A DNA stretch of 19,698 bases, from contig JALSKR010000235.1 in assembly GCA_026988735.1 (NCBI GenBank), positions 1-19,698 of the forward strand, written 5' to 3'. Shown here piece after piece: positions 1 through 9,138 of the stretch. The stretch is from Sulfurimonas sp. Its GTDB lineage: Bacteria; Campylobacterota; Campylobacteria; Campylobacterales; Sulfurimonadaceae. Every line of letters starts with the position of its first letter. The stretch's first letter is position 1. The notes under the pieces were generated by a model. The model was not told the DNA's origin, did not search any database, and saw only the letters and a program-made list of their open reading frames with translations. Position numbers and translations under genes: made by a program.

Positions 1-30
1 TAAAAAGAATTTAATTAGAAATATGGCAAA

Positions 31-58
31 ATGACATAATTTTAATCTGATTTATAAA
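31..58 (+). promoter_or_regulatory. Candidate sigma70-type promoter of recA
   Basis: An ATGACA hexamer at 31-36 (one mismatch to TTGACA) is followed after 16 bases by TATAAA at 53-58, about 45 bases before the recA start codon. The surroundings are very AT-rich, so other -10-like strings exist (for example TAAAAT near 67). No SOS-box-like operator is obvious. Seen in the sequence; promoter activity is inferred. Confidence 0.45.
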
Positions 59-102
59 ATTTACATAAAATAAGTCTAAATTTCATAATAAGTGAGTCCA
101 AA

Positions 103-1140
103 ATGGATGCAAACAAACAAAAATCATTAGACTTGGCAATGAAGCAGATAGATAAAGCTTTCGGAAAAGGCGCATTAATGCGCCTTGGCGACAAAGATAT
201 TGTACCAATACAGTCAATAAGTACAGGTTCTCTAGGGCTAGATTTGGCACTAGGAATAGGTGGTGTGCCACAAGGGAGAGTTGTCGAGATATATGGACCG
301 GAGAGTTCTGGCAAAACAACCTTAGCATTGCAAATTACGGCAGAGTGTCAAAAAAACGGTGGTGTATGTGCTTTTATAGATGCAGAGCATGCGCTTGATG
401 TAGTATATGCAAAAAATCTTGGTGTAGATATTGAAAATCTTTTAGTTTCTCAGCCAGATTACGGCGAGCAAGCATTAGATATAGTTGAAACGATTGCTAG
501 AAGTGGTGCTATTGATTTAATCGTCATAGATTCCGTTGCTGCACTGACACCAAAAGTAGAGCTAGAGGGTGAAATGACTGACCAGCAGGTCGGTGTTCAA
601 GCGCGCTTGATGTCTAAAGCGCTGAGAAAGCTCACAGGTGTTTTGAGTAAAATGAATTGTACGATTATTTTTATTAATCAGATTCGTATGAAAATTGGAA
701 TGATGGGCTATGGTTCTCCTGAGACGACAACAGGCGGAAATGCATTGAAATTTTATGCTTCTGTGCGTATTGATATCCGTCGCATTGCATCATTGAAGCA
801 AGGTGAAAGTCAAATCGGAAACAGAGTTAAAGCAAAAGTTATAAAAAATAAAGTAGCGCCTCCTTTTCGTCAGGCAGAATTTGATATAATGTTCGGTGAA
901 GGAATCTCCAAAGAAGGTGAGCTTGTTGATTATGGTGTAAAACTTGATATTGTAGACAAAAGTGGTTCGTGGTTTTCATATGAAGAAACGAAACTTGGTC
1001 AAGGTCGCGAAAATGTAAAGGCGAAGTTTAAAGAAGATCCAAAACTCGCAGCAGAGATTGAAGACAAGATTAAGCAAGCAATGGGAATAAGCTCTCTTAT
1101 GACGATGGATACTTCTGAAATAGCAGATACTGACGCATAA
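103..1140 (+). CDS. recA: Recombinase RecA
   Basis: RecA forms ATP-dependent filaments on single-stranded DNA in the cytoplasm, pairs homologous strands and triggers LexA-type self-cleavage where that system exists. The 345-residue product has the usual family length. The Walker A motif GPESSGKT is at residues 65-72, a Walker B segment of the [10 protein letters not shown] type lies near residue 140, and the L2/DNA-binding region with FINQIR...GNALKFYAS is intact. The ATG is preceded by AAGTGAG as a weak ribosome site. It is the first gene of a co-directional run, with eno starting 40 bases downstream. recA followed by eno is the order found in Helicobacter and Campylobacter. Nothing is truncated. 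Confidence 0.98.
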   Translation: MDANKQKSLDLAMKQIDKAFGKGALMRLGDKDIVPIQSISTGSLGLDLALGIGGVPQGRVVEIYGPESSGKTTLALQITAECQKNGGVCAFIDAEHALDVVYAKNLGVDIENLLVSQPDYGEQALDIVETIARSGAIDLIVIDSVAALTPKVELEGEMTDQQVGVQARLMSKALRKLTGVLSKMNCTIIFINQIRMKIGMMGYGSPETTTGGNALKFYASVRIDIRRIASLKQGESQIGNRVKAKVIKNKVAPPFRQAEFDIMFGEGISKEGELVDYGVKLDIVDKSGSWFSYEETKLGQGRENVKAKFKEDPKLAAEIEDKIKQAMGISSLMTMDTSEIADTDA

Positions 1141-1180
1141 GAAGTCTTTGAGATTTAATTTTTTTAAGAAGGTAAGAGAG

Positions 1181-2446
1181 ATGTTTATTGATGATATAAG
1201 TGCAATAGAAGTAATGGATTCTCGTGGAAATCCGACGGTAAAGGCTACAGTACAATTAAGTGATGGAACAAGTGCGAGTGCGATTGTTCCCTCAGGTGCG
1301 AGTACAGGAAAACGAGAAGCCTTAGAATTACGCGACGGCGGAAAACGCTATATGGGCAAAGGTGTTTTGCAAGCAGTTGAAAATGTAAATTCTCAAATTT
1401 CTGATGTACTGATAGGCATGAGTCCATTTAATCAGGCTGTAATTGATGCTACTATGAAAGAACTTGATGGGACACAAAACTATGGTAATCTTGGTGCGAA
1501 TGCCGTACTGGGTGTTTCTATGGCTGTCGCGCGTGTGGCAGCAAAAAGTCTTGGCATTCCATTGTACCGTTACTTAGGTGGTGCGAATGCAATGGTTATG
1601 CCGACACCTATGCTCAATATCATCAATGGCGGAAGCCACGCTGACAATAATGTGGACTTTCAAGAATATATGATTGTGCCTGTTGGTTTTGAAGATTTTG
1701 CAACATCTCTTCGTGCTGCATCTGAAGTCTATCATAATCTTAAATCTATTCTTGGAGAAAAAGGTCACTCTACATCACTAGGAGATGAGGGTGGTTTCGC
1801 ACCAAATCTTTCATCCAATGAAGAACCGATTCAAGTCATAATGGAAGCAATCGAAAAAGCCGGATATATCCCAGGAGAGCAGATTGCTATAGCTCTTGAT
1901 GTTGCGGCAAGCGAAATTGTGACGGAAGGTGGCTACCGACTTGAATCTGAAGGGCGTACGCTTAACAGTGAAGAACTTGTAGCTTATTACGAAAATTTAT
2001 GTGCTAAGTATCCTATTGTATCTATTGAAGATGGTTTGAGTGAAGATGACTGGGACGGATTTAAACTTATGACAGAAAGATTGGGTGATAAAATCCAAAT
2101 TGTCGGTGATGATTTATTTGTAACAAATGCGAGCATACTTAATGAAGGTATCAGTAGAAATATAGCAAACTCTATATTAATCAAACCAAATCAAATCGGT
2201 TCTGTAAGTGAAACAATGCTGACAGTGCGTCTTGCACAAAGAAATGGCTATACCTGTGTAATGAGTCACCGTTCAGGTGAGAGTGAAGATGCTTTTATAG
2301 CAGATTTTGCAACTGCGCTTAACTGTGGTCAAATTAAAACAGGCTCAACTGCTCGAGGTGAGCGAACCGCTAAATACAATCGTTTACTAGAAATTGAAAA
2401 TGAAATAGTTTATGGTGAGTATTTAGGTTTGGCACTTTTTAACTAG
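1181..2446 (+). CDS. eno: Enolase (phosphopyruvate hydratase)
   Basis: Enolase interconverts 2-phosphoglycerate and phosphoenolpyruvate, and in autotrophic Campylobacterota it would serve mainly gluconeogenesis. I place the start at the ATG at 1181 because AAGG at 1169-1172 sits 8 bases upstream and the protein then opens with the family N-terminus [20 protein letters not shown]. An in-frame TTG at 1148 would add 11 residues with no homology. The 421-residue product carries the [10 protein letters not shown] and [16 protein letters not shown] segments, the Mg-binding EDGL and GDDL motifs, the [13 protein letters not shown] signature and SHRSGE near the C-terminus. It follows recA with a 40-base gap. 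Confidence 0.97.
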   Translation: MFIDDISAIEVMDSRGNPTVKATVQLSDGTSASAIVPSGASTGKREALELRDGGKRYMGKGVLQAVENVNSQISDVLIGMSPFNQAVIDATMKELDGTQNYGNLGANAVLGVSMAVARVAAKSLGIPLYRYLGGANAMVMPTPMLNIINGGSHADNNVDFQEYMIVPVGFEDFATSLRAASEVYHNLKSILGEKGHSTSLGDEGGFAPNLSSNEEPIQVIMEAIEKAGYIPGEQIAIALDVAASEIVTEGGYRLESEGRTLNSEELVAYYENLCAKYPIVSIEDGLSEDDWDGFKLMTERLGDKIQIVGDDLFVTNASILNEGISRNIANSILIKPNQIGSVSETMLTVRLAQRNGYTCVMSHRSGESEDAFIADFATALNCGQIKTGSTARGERTAKYNRLLEIENEIVYGEYLGLALFN

Positions 2447-2453
2447 GTCTTGC

Positions 2454-2732
2454 ATGAACAAAGAAGAACTTTTTGAGGAAATTGATACATCACAAACGAT
2501 TACCCAAAAATATTTAGGGCTCTCTTTAAAAAAGTTTTTTCTTCTGTTTGTGCTTGTTATACTGCTTGGGATTTACCTTGGTGTATTACTGTATGGAACG
2601 AACTCTCTTGAAGTGCTTTTTGGACTTCAAGAGTATGAAAATTATCTTCAGGATGAAGTTGTTCATCTAAAAAAAGAAAATGCCGGGCTTCAGCGTGAGT
2701 ATTTTGAACTCAAAGAAATTTCTGCACAATAA
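2454..2732 (+). CDS. FtsB/DivIC-like septum protein candidate, small membrane coiled coil
   Basis: A 92-residue protein with a cytoplasmic N-terminus (about residues 1-27), one hydrophobic helix (about 28-48), then a charged, heptad-like segment (about 58-90) with no catalytic motif. That topology is typical of FtsB/DivIC-type cell-division proteins, which pair with FtsL through the periplasmic coiled coil. The position directly after eno and before an AMIN-domain gene matches the small hypothetical protein found there in Helicobacter and Campylobacter. It starts 7 bases after the eno stop and so is probably translated from the recA-eno transcript. The FtsB assignment rests on topology and synteny, since the sequence is too short for secure recognition. 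Confidence 0.7.
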   Translation: MNKEELFEEIDTSQTITQKYLGLSLKKFFLLFVLVILLGIYLGVLLYGTNSLEVLFGLQEYENYLQDEVVHLKKENAGLQREYFELKEISAQ

Positions 2733-2746
2733 CCATATAAATTTGC

Positions 2747-2752
2747 TATAAT
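2747..2752 (+). promoter_or_regulatory. Extended -10 promoter element ahead of the AMIN gene
   Basis: A perfect TATAAT within TTTGCTATAATG lies 28 bases before the ATG at 2780, in the 47-base gap after the FtsB-like gene. Campylobacterota sigma70 promoters often rely on this -10 with AT-rich upstream DNA and little -35 sequence, and that is what is seen here. It suggests the AMIN and downstream envelope genes have their own promoter inside the recA-eno run. Confidence 0.6.
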
Positions 2753-2779
2753 GTTCGTAAAAAAACAGGGTTTATTAAT

Positions 2780-3406
2780 ATGATAAAAGTTTTAGTATTG
2801 ATTTGTTTCTATTCTTTACTGCTTCAAGCAAGAGAAAATCCATTTTTCCCGGTAAACTCTGCTCAGGATATTCCTTATACTTCAAATCAAGTGGATACTT
2901 TGCCCCGATTAAAAAGAGCAACAGCTACACTGCCTTCAACTGCAAGAATTATTGAAAGCGTAACGGTGACTTATAAAAATTTAGACGGTTCTGTTGCGAA
3001 TAAAAAAGTATTGATTCAAAATAGGATAGATTGGCATTTGCCTATTTTTATTTCACAAAATTATAATGAAGTAATGACTAAGGTACCTTCTAAAAAAGTG
3101 AATTACAAAAAAATTGCAGCATTGAAGTTTATATCATTTTATGTAAATAAAAATGAGCTCAAGATAATAACAAAAGATAAACTGCTCAGAAATTTTTTAC
3201 TTGTGAAACCTCATAGAATAGTATGTGATTTTCGACGCCAAACAGATATAGGCAGTTTTGTGAAAAATGGATACAAGAAGTCATTATTTACAAAAATACG
3301 CATTGGAACACACAAAGGTTACTATAGAGTTGTTATAGAGCTAGATGGATATTACAGTTACAAACTTAATCATATTGCCGGTGGCTATATGATTACACTG
3401 TTATAA
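2780..3406 (+). CDS. AMIN-domain periplasmic protein
   Basis: A 208-residue exported protein. The first ~18 residues are hydrophobic and look like a cleavable signal peptide ending near QARENPF. The C-terminal ~100 residues (about 110-208) read as an AMIN domain: short alternating beta strands such as LKFISFYVNKNELKIIT, HRIVCDFRR, FTKIRIGTHKGYYRVVIEL and GGYMITLL. AMIN domains bind peptidoglycan and localise periplasmic amidases or secretion proteins to the septum or pole; no amidase domain is present here. The syntenic gene after eno in Helicobacter and Campylobacter is of the same type. A promoter-like TATAAT lies 28 bases upstream. The link to cell-wall work is a family inference. Confidence 0.75.
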   Translation: MIKVLVLICFYSLLLQARENPFFPVNSAQDIPYTSNQVDTLPRLKRATATLPSTARIIESVTVTYKNLDGSVANKKVLIQNRIDWHLPIFISQNYNEVMTKVPSKKVNYKKIAALKFISFYVNKNELKIITKDKLLRNFLLVKPHRIVCDFRRQTDIGSFVKNGYKKSLFTKIRIGTHKGYYRVVIELDGYYSYKLNHIAGGYMITLL

Positions 3407-3420
3407 AAATAAGGGTATTA

Positions 3421-4164
3421 ATGAAATTTCTGATTTTATTCATTATGAGTATAGTAAGTGCACAGGCGGTAATTACCATTGCCCCAGTTGACATAGGTGC
3501 ATATCCTGGTTTGAGCGGGAGTGTTAAAGGTTCTTTTGAAACAAAAAGGGGTAATACCGACAGTGATACATATAGTGCAGGGACAAGACTGCTATATGAT
3601 AACAATAAAAGTTATGTTGCATGGACGGATGTCTCTTTTAGTTATGCCAAAGCGTCGGGTGCAACAAATACAAACAAAGCTTATATACATGTAAGATATA
3701 TTCATACTATGTATAAAAAAGATCTCAATTGGGAAGCTTTTATGCAGTACCAAACAGATAAATTTACAAAGATTCAAAAAAGAATTTTAAATGGAATTGG
3801 ACTACGATACCATGCAAAAATACAAAAATACGGGAGTGTTTATTTTGGTTTTGGTGGTTTGGGTGAACATATTGTTTATACAAGCAGTATTGACCCAACA
3901 GAAGACAACATCCGATTGAATTGTTATATTGCATATAAAAAAGATTTTTCACAAAGTGCTAACATCTCCTATATTGGCTATTATCAGCCAAAGATAAACT
4001 CTTTTTCTGACTATATTTCATCAAATTCAGTACAATTGAAAGTGAAAATTTATCGGCAGTTGTCGATAAATTTTGAGATTACATACAATCAAGATACAAA
4101 ACCAGCTATTGGTGTACAAAAGTACGATTTCGCACAAAAAACAAGCTTTATATATGACTTTTAA
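3421..4164 (+). CDS. DUF481-like outer-membrane beta-barrel protein
   Basis: A 247-residue protein beginning with a short signal peptide (about residues 1-16, ending in SAQA). The mature part alternates polar and aromatic residues in strands (GSVKGSFETKRG, YAGTRLLYDNNKSYVAW, KAYIHVRYIHTMYKKDLNWEAFMQYQ, NGIGLRYH) and ends in an aromatic residue (FIYDF), as outer-membrane barrels do. The opening strand pair and the final DTKP-type turn resemble the DUF481/YdiY family, whose function is poorly known. It begins 14 bases after the AMIN gene with AAGGG as ribosome site, so co-transcription is likely. Substrate or role cannot be read from the sequence. Confidence 0.6.
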   Translation: MKFLILFIMSIVSAQAVITIAPVDIGAYPGLSGSVKGSFETKRGNTDSDTYSAGTRLLYDNNKSYVAWTDVSFSYAKASGATNTNKAYIHVRYIHTMYKKDLNWEAFMQYQTDKFTKIQKRILNGIGLRYHAKIQKYGSVYFGFGGLGEHIVYTSSIDPTEDNIRLNCYIAYKKDFSQSANISYIGYYQPKINSFSDYISSNSVQLKVKIYRQLSINFEITYNQDTKPAIGVQKYDFAQKTSFIYDF

Positions 4165-4182
4165 ATACACACAAGAGTATAA

Positions 4183-5511
4183 ATGAAAAAATTAAATAAA
4201 TATTTACAATCACATAATGCAAGCGAGATACATCCGGCGGAGATTGCAAAAATTTTAAAAGGGCTGAATGATAAGGATTTTAGTGAGGCAATTAAACTTG
4301 TTCCGAATGATTTAGTAGGTGATGTAGCACTTGCTTTGCCTGACAGATATTTTGATGATGTCGTAGAAAATCTGAGTGTCGATGAACTCTCACACGCAGT
4401 AAGTGAACTGGAATCAGATGACCAATTGGAATTTATGCAAGAACTTGAAGATGTTGATGAACATGTGGCATCTAAAGTTTTCAATACGCTTGATGCTGAA
4501 GATAAGCAAGAAATTTCAAAACTCAAAAAGTACGATGAAGACCAAGCCGGTGCATACATGCAGCTTGAAGTTTTTACGGCAAATGAAGATGAAATAGTTC
4601 AAAATGTTATAAAAAGATTTGCACATCTTAGAAAAGAGAATGAACTTGAGAATGTTCAAAATCTTTTTATAGTCGATAAAAATAACAAACTTTTATATAC
4701 TGTAGGTTTGGATGATTTACTTATTTTTGATTTTTCAAAAACATTGAGAGAAAATATAGAGACAAGTGAAGATTCCTTCGAGCCAAAAGTAGCTAAAGAT
4801 TCCGAAGATATAAAAGCGGTAGTAAATTACTTCAAAGAGTACGATTTGTCTGTTATGCCTGTAGTAAATGATGCAGGAATTTTGGTAGGCCGTATTACAT
4901 CTGACGATATTTATGATATTATTAACGAACATGCAACAGAACAGATGTATAATCTTGCTGGTGTTGATGATGAAGCTGAAGAAGATGAAGATGTACTAAA
5001 AGCAGCAAAAAAACGCGCTACTTGGCTTGGAATTAATCTTGTAACAGCGATTGCAGCTTCATTGGTTATCGGCTTGTTTGCAGATACCATTAATTCGATG
5101 GTAGCTCTTGCCGTTTTAATGCCGATAGTCGCTTCAATGGGAGGCAATGCAGGAACACAGAGTTTGACCGTTGTTGTACGCCAATTAGCACTTGGCGAAA
5201 TATCAAATAGGGATGCCTTTAGAACCATAAAAAAAGAGGTAATGATTTCTTTGATGAATGGTTTGCTTTTCGCTATTGCAATGGGAATCATAGCATGGAT
5301 ATGGTTTCATATACCGCTACTAGGGATGGTTATTGGTTTAAGTATGATTATAAATCTTTTGATGGCAGGTTTTTTTGGAGCAATGATTCCATTGGTACTA
5401 AAAATTTTAGGGATAGATCCTGCCATTGGAAGTACTGTAATCTTAACAACTATAACAGACATTGTAGGCTTTTTTAGCTTTTTAGCTTTAGCCAAATATA
5501 TATTACTTTAA
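4183..5511 (+). CDS. mgtE: Magnesium transporter MgtE
   Basis: MgtE is a dimeric inner-membrane Mg2+ channel gated by cytoplasmic Mg2+. The 442-residue protein shows the full plan: acidic superhelical N domain (about 1-125), two CBS domains (about 130-250), a charged connecting helix (about 255-280) and five membrane helices (about 282-442). The pore signature PIVASMGGNAGTQSLTVVVR occupies about 314-333, and the conserved acidic pore residue is D426 in TTITDIVGFF. The N domain and CBS region are rich in Asp and Glu, as expected for Mg2+ sensing. It starts 18 bases after the barrel gene and is followed 14 bases later by a CNNM/CorC-type gene. I see no Mg2+ riboswitch leader. Confidence 0.95.
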   Translation: MKKLNKYLQSHNASEIHPAEIAKILKGLNDKDFSEAIKLVPNDLVGDVALALPDRYFDDVVENLSVDELSHAVSELESDDQLEFMQELEDVDEHVASKVFNTLDAEDKQEISKLKKYDEDQAGAYMQLEVFTANEDEIVQNVIKRFAHLRKENELENVQNLFIVDKNNKLLYTVGLDDLLIFDFSKTLRENIETSEDSFEPKVAKDSEDIKAVVNYFKEYDLSVMPVVNDAGILVGRITSDDIYDIINEHATEQMYNLAGVDDEAEEDEDVLKAAKKRATWLGINLVTAIAASLVIGLFADTINSMVALAVLMPIVASMGGNAGTQSLTVVVRQLALGEISNRDAFRTIKKEVMISLMNGLLFAIAMGIIAWIWFHIPLLGMVIGLSMIINLLMAGFFGAMIPLVLKILGIDPAIGSTVILTTITDIVGFFSFLALAKYILL

Positions 5512-5525
5512 AGGATGTGTGAAAC

Positions 5526-6572
5526 TTGGAATTATTAATAATATTTTTTCTTCTTTCGGTGGGAGTATCATTTCTATGCTCGGTTTTAGAGTCGGTTTTA
5601 CTTTCTGTAAATATGTCGTATGTGGCAGTTTTAGAAAAAGAGAGAGCCTCTGTAGGTAAATTATTACGCCAACATAAAGAGAATATAAACAAATCAATAG
5701 CTTCTATTCTCATCCTCAACACCATAGCCAATACACTTGGTGCAGCCGCTGTCGGAGCGCAGGCTTCAAAAATATTTGGGAATGATGCTGTCGTATATGT
5801 TTCTGTCGTCCTCACATTTGCAATTTTATTTATATCAGAAATCATTCCAAAAACAATTGGTGCAATCTACTGGAAACAACTCGCACCGCTTGCAGCCTAT
5901 TTTATTCGAGTATTTATATGGATAACATACCCAATTATTTTAAGTACCTTGGCTGTAACAAACAGAATATCTAAAGGAAAAAAAGATGCACATTCTTTAA
6001 CAAAAGAGGAACTTTTAGAAAGTATGCTTATGAGTGAGGATGAGGGGATTATTGATGAAAAAGAATCCGATGTTATTGAAAATATTTTAAATCTTGACAA
6101 TATAAAAGTCAGTGAAGTTTTAACTCCTAGAAGTGTTGTTTTTGCTTTGAATAAAGATATGAAAATAAAAGATGTCATAAAATCAGAACCGGCTATTTTT
6201 AAATTTTCACGCATTCCTATTTATGGGAGCTCTTTTGAAGAGGTTACTGGACTTGTTTTGACAAAAAAAATCTTTCAACAGGCACTTGAAGATGACTCTG
6301 TCCCACTCTCTGCAATCAAAAAAGATATGTTTAGTATCAATGAAAATATTCCTGTAAGCAAGGCGCTTGATTTGTTTATATCAAAAAAAGACCATATGTT
6401 TTTAGTGACAGATAATTATGATCAGACAGAAGGCATTATAACCCTCGAAGACTGTGTTGAGACGATTTTAGGTGTTGAAATTATGGATGAGAGTGACACC
6501 ACAGAAGATATGCGAGAGCTTGCAAAACGGAAAATGAAAACAAAAAGAAAAATGAAAGAGCGAAGTTCTTAA
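5526..6572 (+). CDS. CNNM/CorC-type membrane protein (DUF21 plus CBS pair)
   Basis: A 348-residue protein of the CNNM/HlyC-CorC group, implicated in Mg2+/divalent cation export or homeostasis. Residues 1 to about 165 form the DUF21 membrane domain, with the conserved [12 protein letters not shown] and [10 protein letters not shown] motifs. The acidic linker [18 protein letters not shown] precedes a CBS pair (about 195-315). The C-terminal CorC/HlyC transporter-associated domain usual in bacterial members is absent; the protein ends in a Lys/Arg-rich tail. The start is a TTG, chosen because AAGGA at 5511-5515 lies 10 bases upstream and translation from it gives a complete first membrane helix. 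Its position beside mgtE suggests the pair handles the same ion. Confidence 0.85.
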   Translation: MELLIIFFLLSVGVSFLCSVLESVLLSVNMSYVAVLEKERASVGKLLRQHKENINKSIASILILNTIANTLGAAAVGAQASKIFGNDAVVYVSVVLTFAILFISEIIPKTIGAIYWKQLAPLAAYFIRVFIWITYPIILSTLAVTNRISKGKKDAHSLTKEELLESMLMSEDEGIIDEKESDVIENILNLDNIKVSEVLTPRSVVFALNKDMKIKDVIKSEPAIFKFSRIPIYGSSFEEVTGLVLTKKIFQQALEDDSVPLSAIKKDMFSINENIPVSKALDLFISKKDHMFLVTDNYDQTEGIITLEDCVETILGVEIMDESDTTEDMRELAKRKMKTKRKMKERSS

Positions 6573-6583
6573 GAAAGAACTTC
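6562..6583. terminator. Bidirectional hairpin shared by convergent genes
   Basis: GAAGTTCTT, a 4-base AAGA loop and AAGAACTTC form a perfect 9-bp stem. The plus-strand side is followed by TTCTTTC and the minus-strand side by CTCTTTC and a T-rich run, so either transcript could end here, although the stem is AT-rich. It covers the stop codons of both convergent genes (plus TAA 6570-6572, minus TAA 6569-6571). Termination is inferred from position and structure. Confidence 0.6.
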
Positions 6584-8029
6584 TTTCATATCTACACTAT
6601 CACCTACTTCTTCTATAAGCTCATCCATCAGATGAAAGAGTTTGCCAGAGGCAACTTCCGCTTCAAAAAATCTATTGATGATTTCTTCTTTTAGATCTTC
6701 TTTAGTTATACAACCGCCATTCAATGCGCAATCAAGATTTTTGTTTATGAGGGCATGAAACTCTTTATGAACAGCTTCCATTTTTTGAAAAGTTTGGTTT
6801 GAAGCAAAAACTTTTTGTCCTTGTGTATAGTACCAAGAACCAAAGCCACAATGTTTATAGTCCTTTTTAATTGCTTCGGTGACTGTACCGTTAACAACTG
6901 CTGAGTAAGCATTAGATTTAAAGATGATATGGTGTACTTTATATTTTGCTAAAAAGAGGGCAAAAGCATTTTTCCCAGCATCAAGTGAAACCGTATGGAT
7001 ATCTGTTTTTAAAGTATCTATCGTCTGTGCAAAATTTTCCATCGTATCGTTTGTATTGAGGGCAATTTCACTCATATTTGTGGCATTTTCAGAAATTTCA
7101 TTTGATTGTTGTTGTAAATTTTGAATGGTAATGCTGATCTCTCCGGTTGCTTTGCCTGTTCTTTCTGCAAGCTTACGCACTTCATCTGCAACAACGGCAA
7201 AACCACGACCGTGCTCTCCGGCACGGGCAGCTTCTATAGCAGCATTCAGTGCAAGAAGATTAGTTTGGTCGGCTATATCTTTAATGAGATTGACAACTGT
7301 GGTGATGTCGTTTACATTTGTATCCATTTGCTCTATCGCATCAACTGTTTTAGAAACGAGTTCGTTAAGGTTTGCTACTTCATCTTTGGTGGCTTCAACG
7401 GCATCATAAGTATGGTTTGCTGCTTGTGAAGCATTTGCAGTAAGTGCCGCTGCATTTGCAAAAGCAGTGGTTGATGTGTCTATATTATGACTGATAAGCT
7501 CATAATTTGTTTTTGTGCCACCGTTTAGTTTTGAAAACTCCGTAGTAAGAACCCCCATGAGTTTGTATTTTTCATTTGCTTTCATTGCGGAAATTGCTTT
7601 TTGGATGGCATTTGCCGTATCTTTAAATTCACCATGCAAACCGGATGGGAACATACTTCGGTACATTTCTCCTTGACTGACTGCTTGGATGGTATTTCTA
7701 GTTTCTCGTAAAATGATTTCCATTTGGTCAAGTGCGTTATTAATATTCCAAGCAATTTTTTCAAGTCGAGTTTCATTTTTGTATATGATGACACGATTAG
7801 CTAATTTTCCTTGTTGTACGCCTTGTAGGACAGTTTCAATTTTATCTATAATTGGGTCATTTGCGCGTCTTCTTTTTTTGTGCGGTATAAAAAAAGAAGC
7901 AATTCCTAAAAGAATACCTATGACACCATAAAGAGCCTGACCACTTAATATTAAAAAAATCCCCATCATGGCTATGATTGTTAAAAGAGCAAGAACCCGA
8001 GTGTTTTTCAGTATATTTAGTATATTCAT
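6569..8029 (-). CDS. CetA-like methyl-accepting chemoreceptor with C-terminal CZB domain
   Basis: A 486-residue chemotaxis transducer. Two closely spaced membrane helices (about 11-30 and 33-49) leave almost no periplasmic loop, so the signal must come from inside the cell or membrane. A basic stretch KKRRR and a HAMP-like region (about 55-145) follow. The kinase-control hairpin is around 252-300 with its tip motif [31 protein letters not shown]. Residues about 355-475 match a CZB zinc-binding domain: His366/367, HCGFGSWYY at 393-401 and H421/H425 supply the usual 3-His/1-Cys set. Its start overlaps the PAS gene stop (ATGA), so the two are translationally coupled. C. jejuni CetA has the same plan without ligand domain. 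Activity on CheA is inferred. Confidence 0.85.
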   Translation of the reverse strand: MNILNILKNTRVLALLTIIAMMGIFLILSGQALYGVIGILLGIASFFIPHKKRRRANDPIIDKIETVLQGVQQGKLANRVIIYKNETRLEKIAWNINNALDQMEIILRETRNTIQAVSQGEMYRSMFPSGLHGEFKDTANAIQKAISAMKANEKYKLMGVLTTEFSKLNGGTKTNYELISHNIDTSTTAFANAAALTANASQAANHTYDAVEATKDEVANLNELVSKTVDAIEQMDTNVNDITTVVNLIKDIADQTNLLALNAAIEAARAGEHGRGFAVVADEVRKLAERTGKATGEISITIQNLQQQSNEISENATNMSEIALNTNDTMENFAQTIDTLKTDIHTVSLDAGKNAFALFLAKYKVHHIIFKSNAYSAVVNGTVTEAIKKDYKHCGFGSWYYTQGQKVFASNQTFQKMEAVHKEFHALINKNLDCALNGGCITKEDLKEEIINRFFEAEVASGKLFHLMDELIEEVGDSVDMKEVLS

Positions 8030-8574
8030 AATGTCATCCCTTTTTGAAGGTTCATAACAAATTCGTCATAAGAGAGTTTTTTTTCTGCTAAAAAATCATT
8101 TAAAATTGTTTGTGAAGCTGCCATTCCTCCACTTCGTTCGGCATCTACTAGTAGTTGATAAATAGGTGCTATCACTTGAATAGCAGAGGGTGTCGGTTTT
8201 CTTCGTACTGAAGTATAACTAATGACATTGTTGTTTGTATCAAAGTCGGGTGTAATGTAGGCAAATACCCAATAAAAACCACCATCCGAAGAAAGATTTT
8301 TCACAAAGCCAAAAAACTCTTTTTTTGCTTTAAGTAAATCCCAGAGTAATTTAAATGCCAATTTTGGCATATCTGGATGGCGAATAACATTATGATTTGA
8401 ACCGATTAAATCTGAAGCAGGGTAACCTGCCATGGCTGTAAATATTTCATTACAGTAGATGATTTTACCTTTTAAATCTGTTTTTGAAACAATAAAATCA
8501 TTTTCATTGAGTTGTTTTTCAATGTTTTTTATATCTTTTGGAGCATCTTTTTTCGATAAACTTTTATATGCCAT
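8026..8574 (-). CDS. CetB-like PAS-domain redox/energy sensor
   Basis: A soluble 182-residue protein with one PAS domain (about 28-128). It has the Aer/CetB-type core: [16 protein letters not shown], then [22 protein letters not shown] (about 61-82) and [15 protein letters not shown]. Aer-type PAS domains of this pattern bind FAD and report redox or electron-transport state. The ~50-residue tail is helical and may contact the partner. The strong ribosome site AGGAGG (minus strand, 8581-8586) is 7 bases from the ATG, and the stop overlaps the start of the chemoreceptor gene by ATGA. The order PAS then receptor mimics a bipartite Aer, as known for CetA/CetB. FAD binding is inferred from family resemblance. 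Confidence 0.82.
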   Translation of the reverse strand: MAYKSLSKKDAPKDIKNIEKQLNENDFIVSKTDLKGKIIYCNEIFTAMAGYPASDLIGSNHNVIRHPDMPKLAFKLLWDLLKAKKEFFGFVKNLSSDGGFYWVFAYITPDFDTNNNVISYTSVRRKPTPSAIQVIAPIYQLLVDAERSGGMAASQTILNDFLAEKKLSYDEFVMNLQKGMTL

Positions 8575-8608
8575 ACGGTTCCTCCTCTATTTTCAAAACT
8601 TAACTATT

Positions 8609-8614
8609 TTTATA
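8609..8614 (-). promoter_or_regulatory. Candidate -10 of the PAS/chemoreceptor operon
   Basis: On the minus strand AAGTATAAAAATAG places TATAAA 35 bases upstream of the PAS start codon, between the AGGAGG ribosome site and the repeat array. No convincing -35 is visible, which is common in this group. Promoter activity is inferred. Confidence 0.4.
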
Positions 8615-8648
8615 CTTGAAATCTAGGTTTTAAAGTTTATTTCTTTTG

Positions 8649-8986
8649 GGAACCGGTACTTTAGTGCCGACTGTTTTAGCTTTCCTGCCACTCTCAGCCC
8701 ACTCTAAAGGATGGGTTCCGAAAAACTGCACTTTCTCGGAACCGGTACTTTAGTGCCGACTGTTTTAGCTTTCCTGCCATTCTTAGCCCACCCTAAAGGA
8801 TGGGTTCCGAAAAACTGCACTTCCTCGGAACTGGTACTTTAGTGCCAGCTAGTGTAGCTTTCCTGCCACTCTCAGCCCAGACTGAAGTCCGGGTTGAGAA
8901 AAACTGCACTTCCTCGGAACCGGTACTTTAGTGCCGGCTAGTGTAACTTTTTTGCCTCTCTCAGCCCAAACTGAAGTTTAGGTTCC
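8649..8986 (+). repeat. Repeat locus A: four tandem 71-bp double-hairpin elements
   Basis: Four copies start at 8649, 8738, 8827 and 8916, exactly 89 bases apart: a 71-base core plus an 18-base linker close to GAAAAACTGCACTTCCTC. Each core opens with an arm of the form GGAACCGGTACTTTAGTGCC and closes with an inverted arm ending GGGTTCC. Either arm can fold by itself (arm 1: CGGTAC, TTTA, GTGCCG), and the two ends can pair with each other. The ~30-base centre reads roughly CTGTTTTAGCTTTCCTGCCACTCTCA in segments. Copy 3 has lost the terminal TTCC, and copy 4 is the most diverged. The array lies upstream of the PAS gene and downstream of the SQR-like gene, both leftward. No open frame persists, because 89 is not a multiple of three. 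REPIN/BIME-like is my best reading; the family is not named from memory. Confidence 0.93.
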
Positions 8987-9138
8987 GAAAAAAATTAATA
9001 ATTTTTAGTATATAGTTGAATCTTGAATTATCGTGTAGATATATGGTATTGTACTCCTTATAAATAAATTAATAAACTAATTTAATTATATTATTTTTAT
9101 ATTATTTTAAATGTTACTTATAGTTACATAACTTATTT
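8987..9138. other. AT-rich gap between repeat locus A and the SQR-like gene
   Basis: About 150 bases, strongly AT-rich and without an open frame. A minus-strand AAGGAG (near 9054) is not followed by a usable start codon. I see no strong terminator for the leftward SQR-like gene, and no repeat arm beyond 8986. With locus A this accounts for the whole 8575-9138 gap. Confidence 0.6.

Noticed and set aside
1148-1180. TTG start adding 11 residues to enolase
   Set aside because: The extension has no family similarity, and AAGG is correctly placed for the ATG at 1181.
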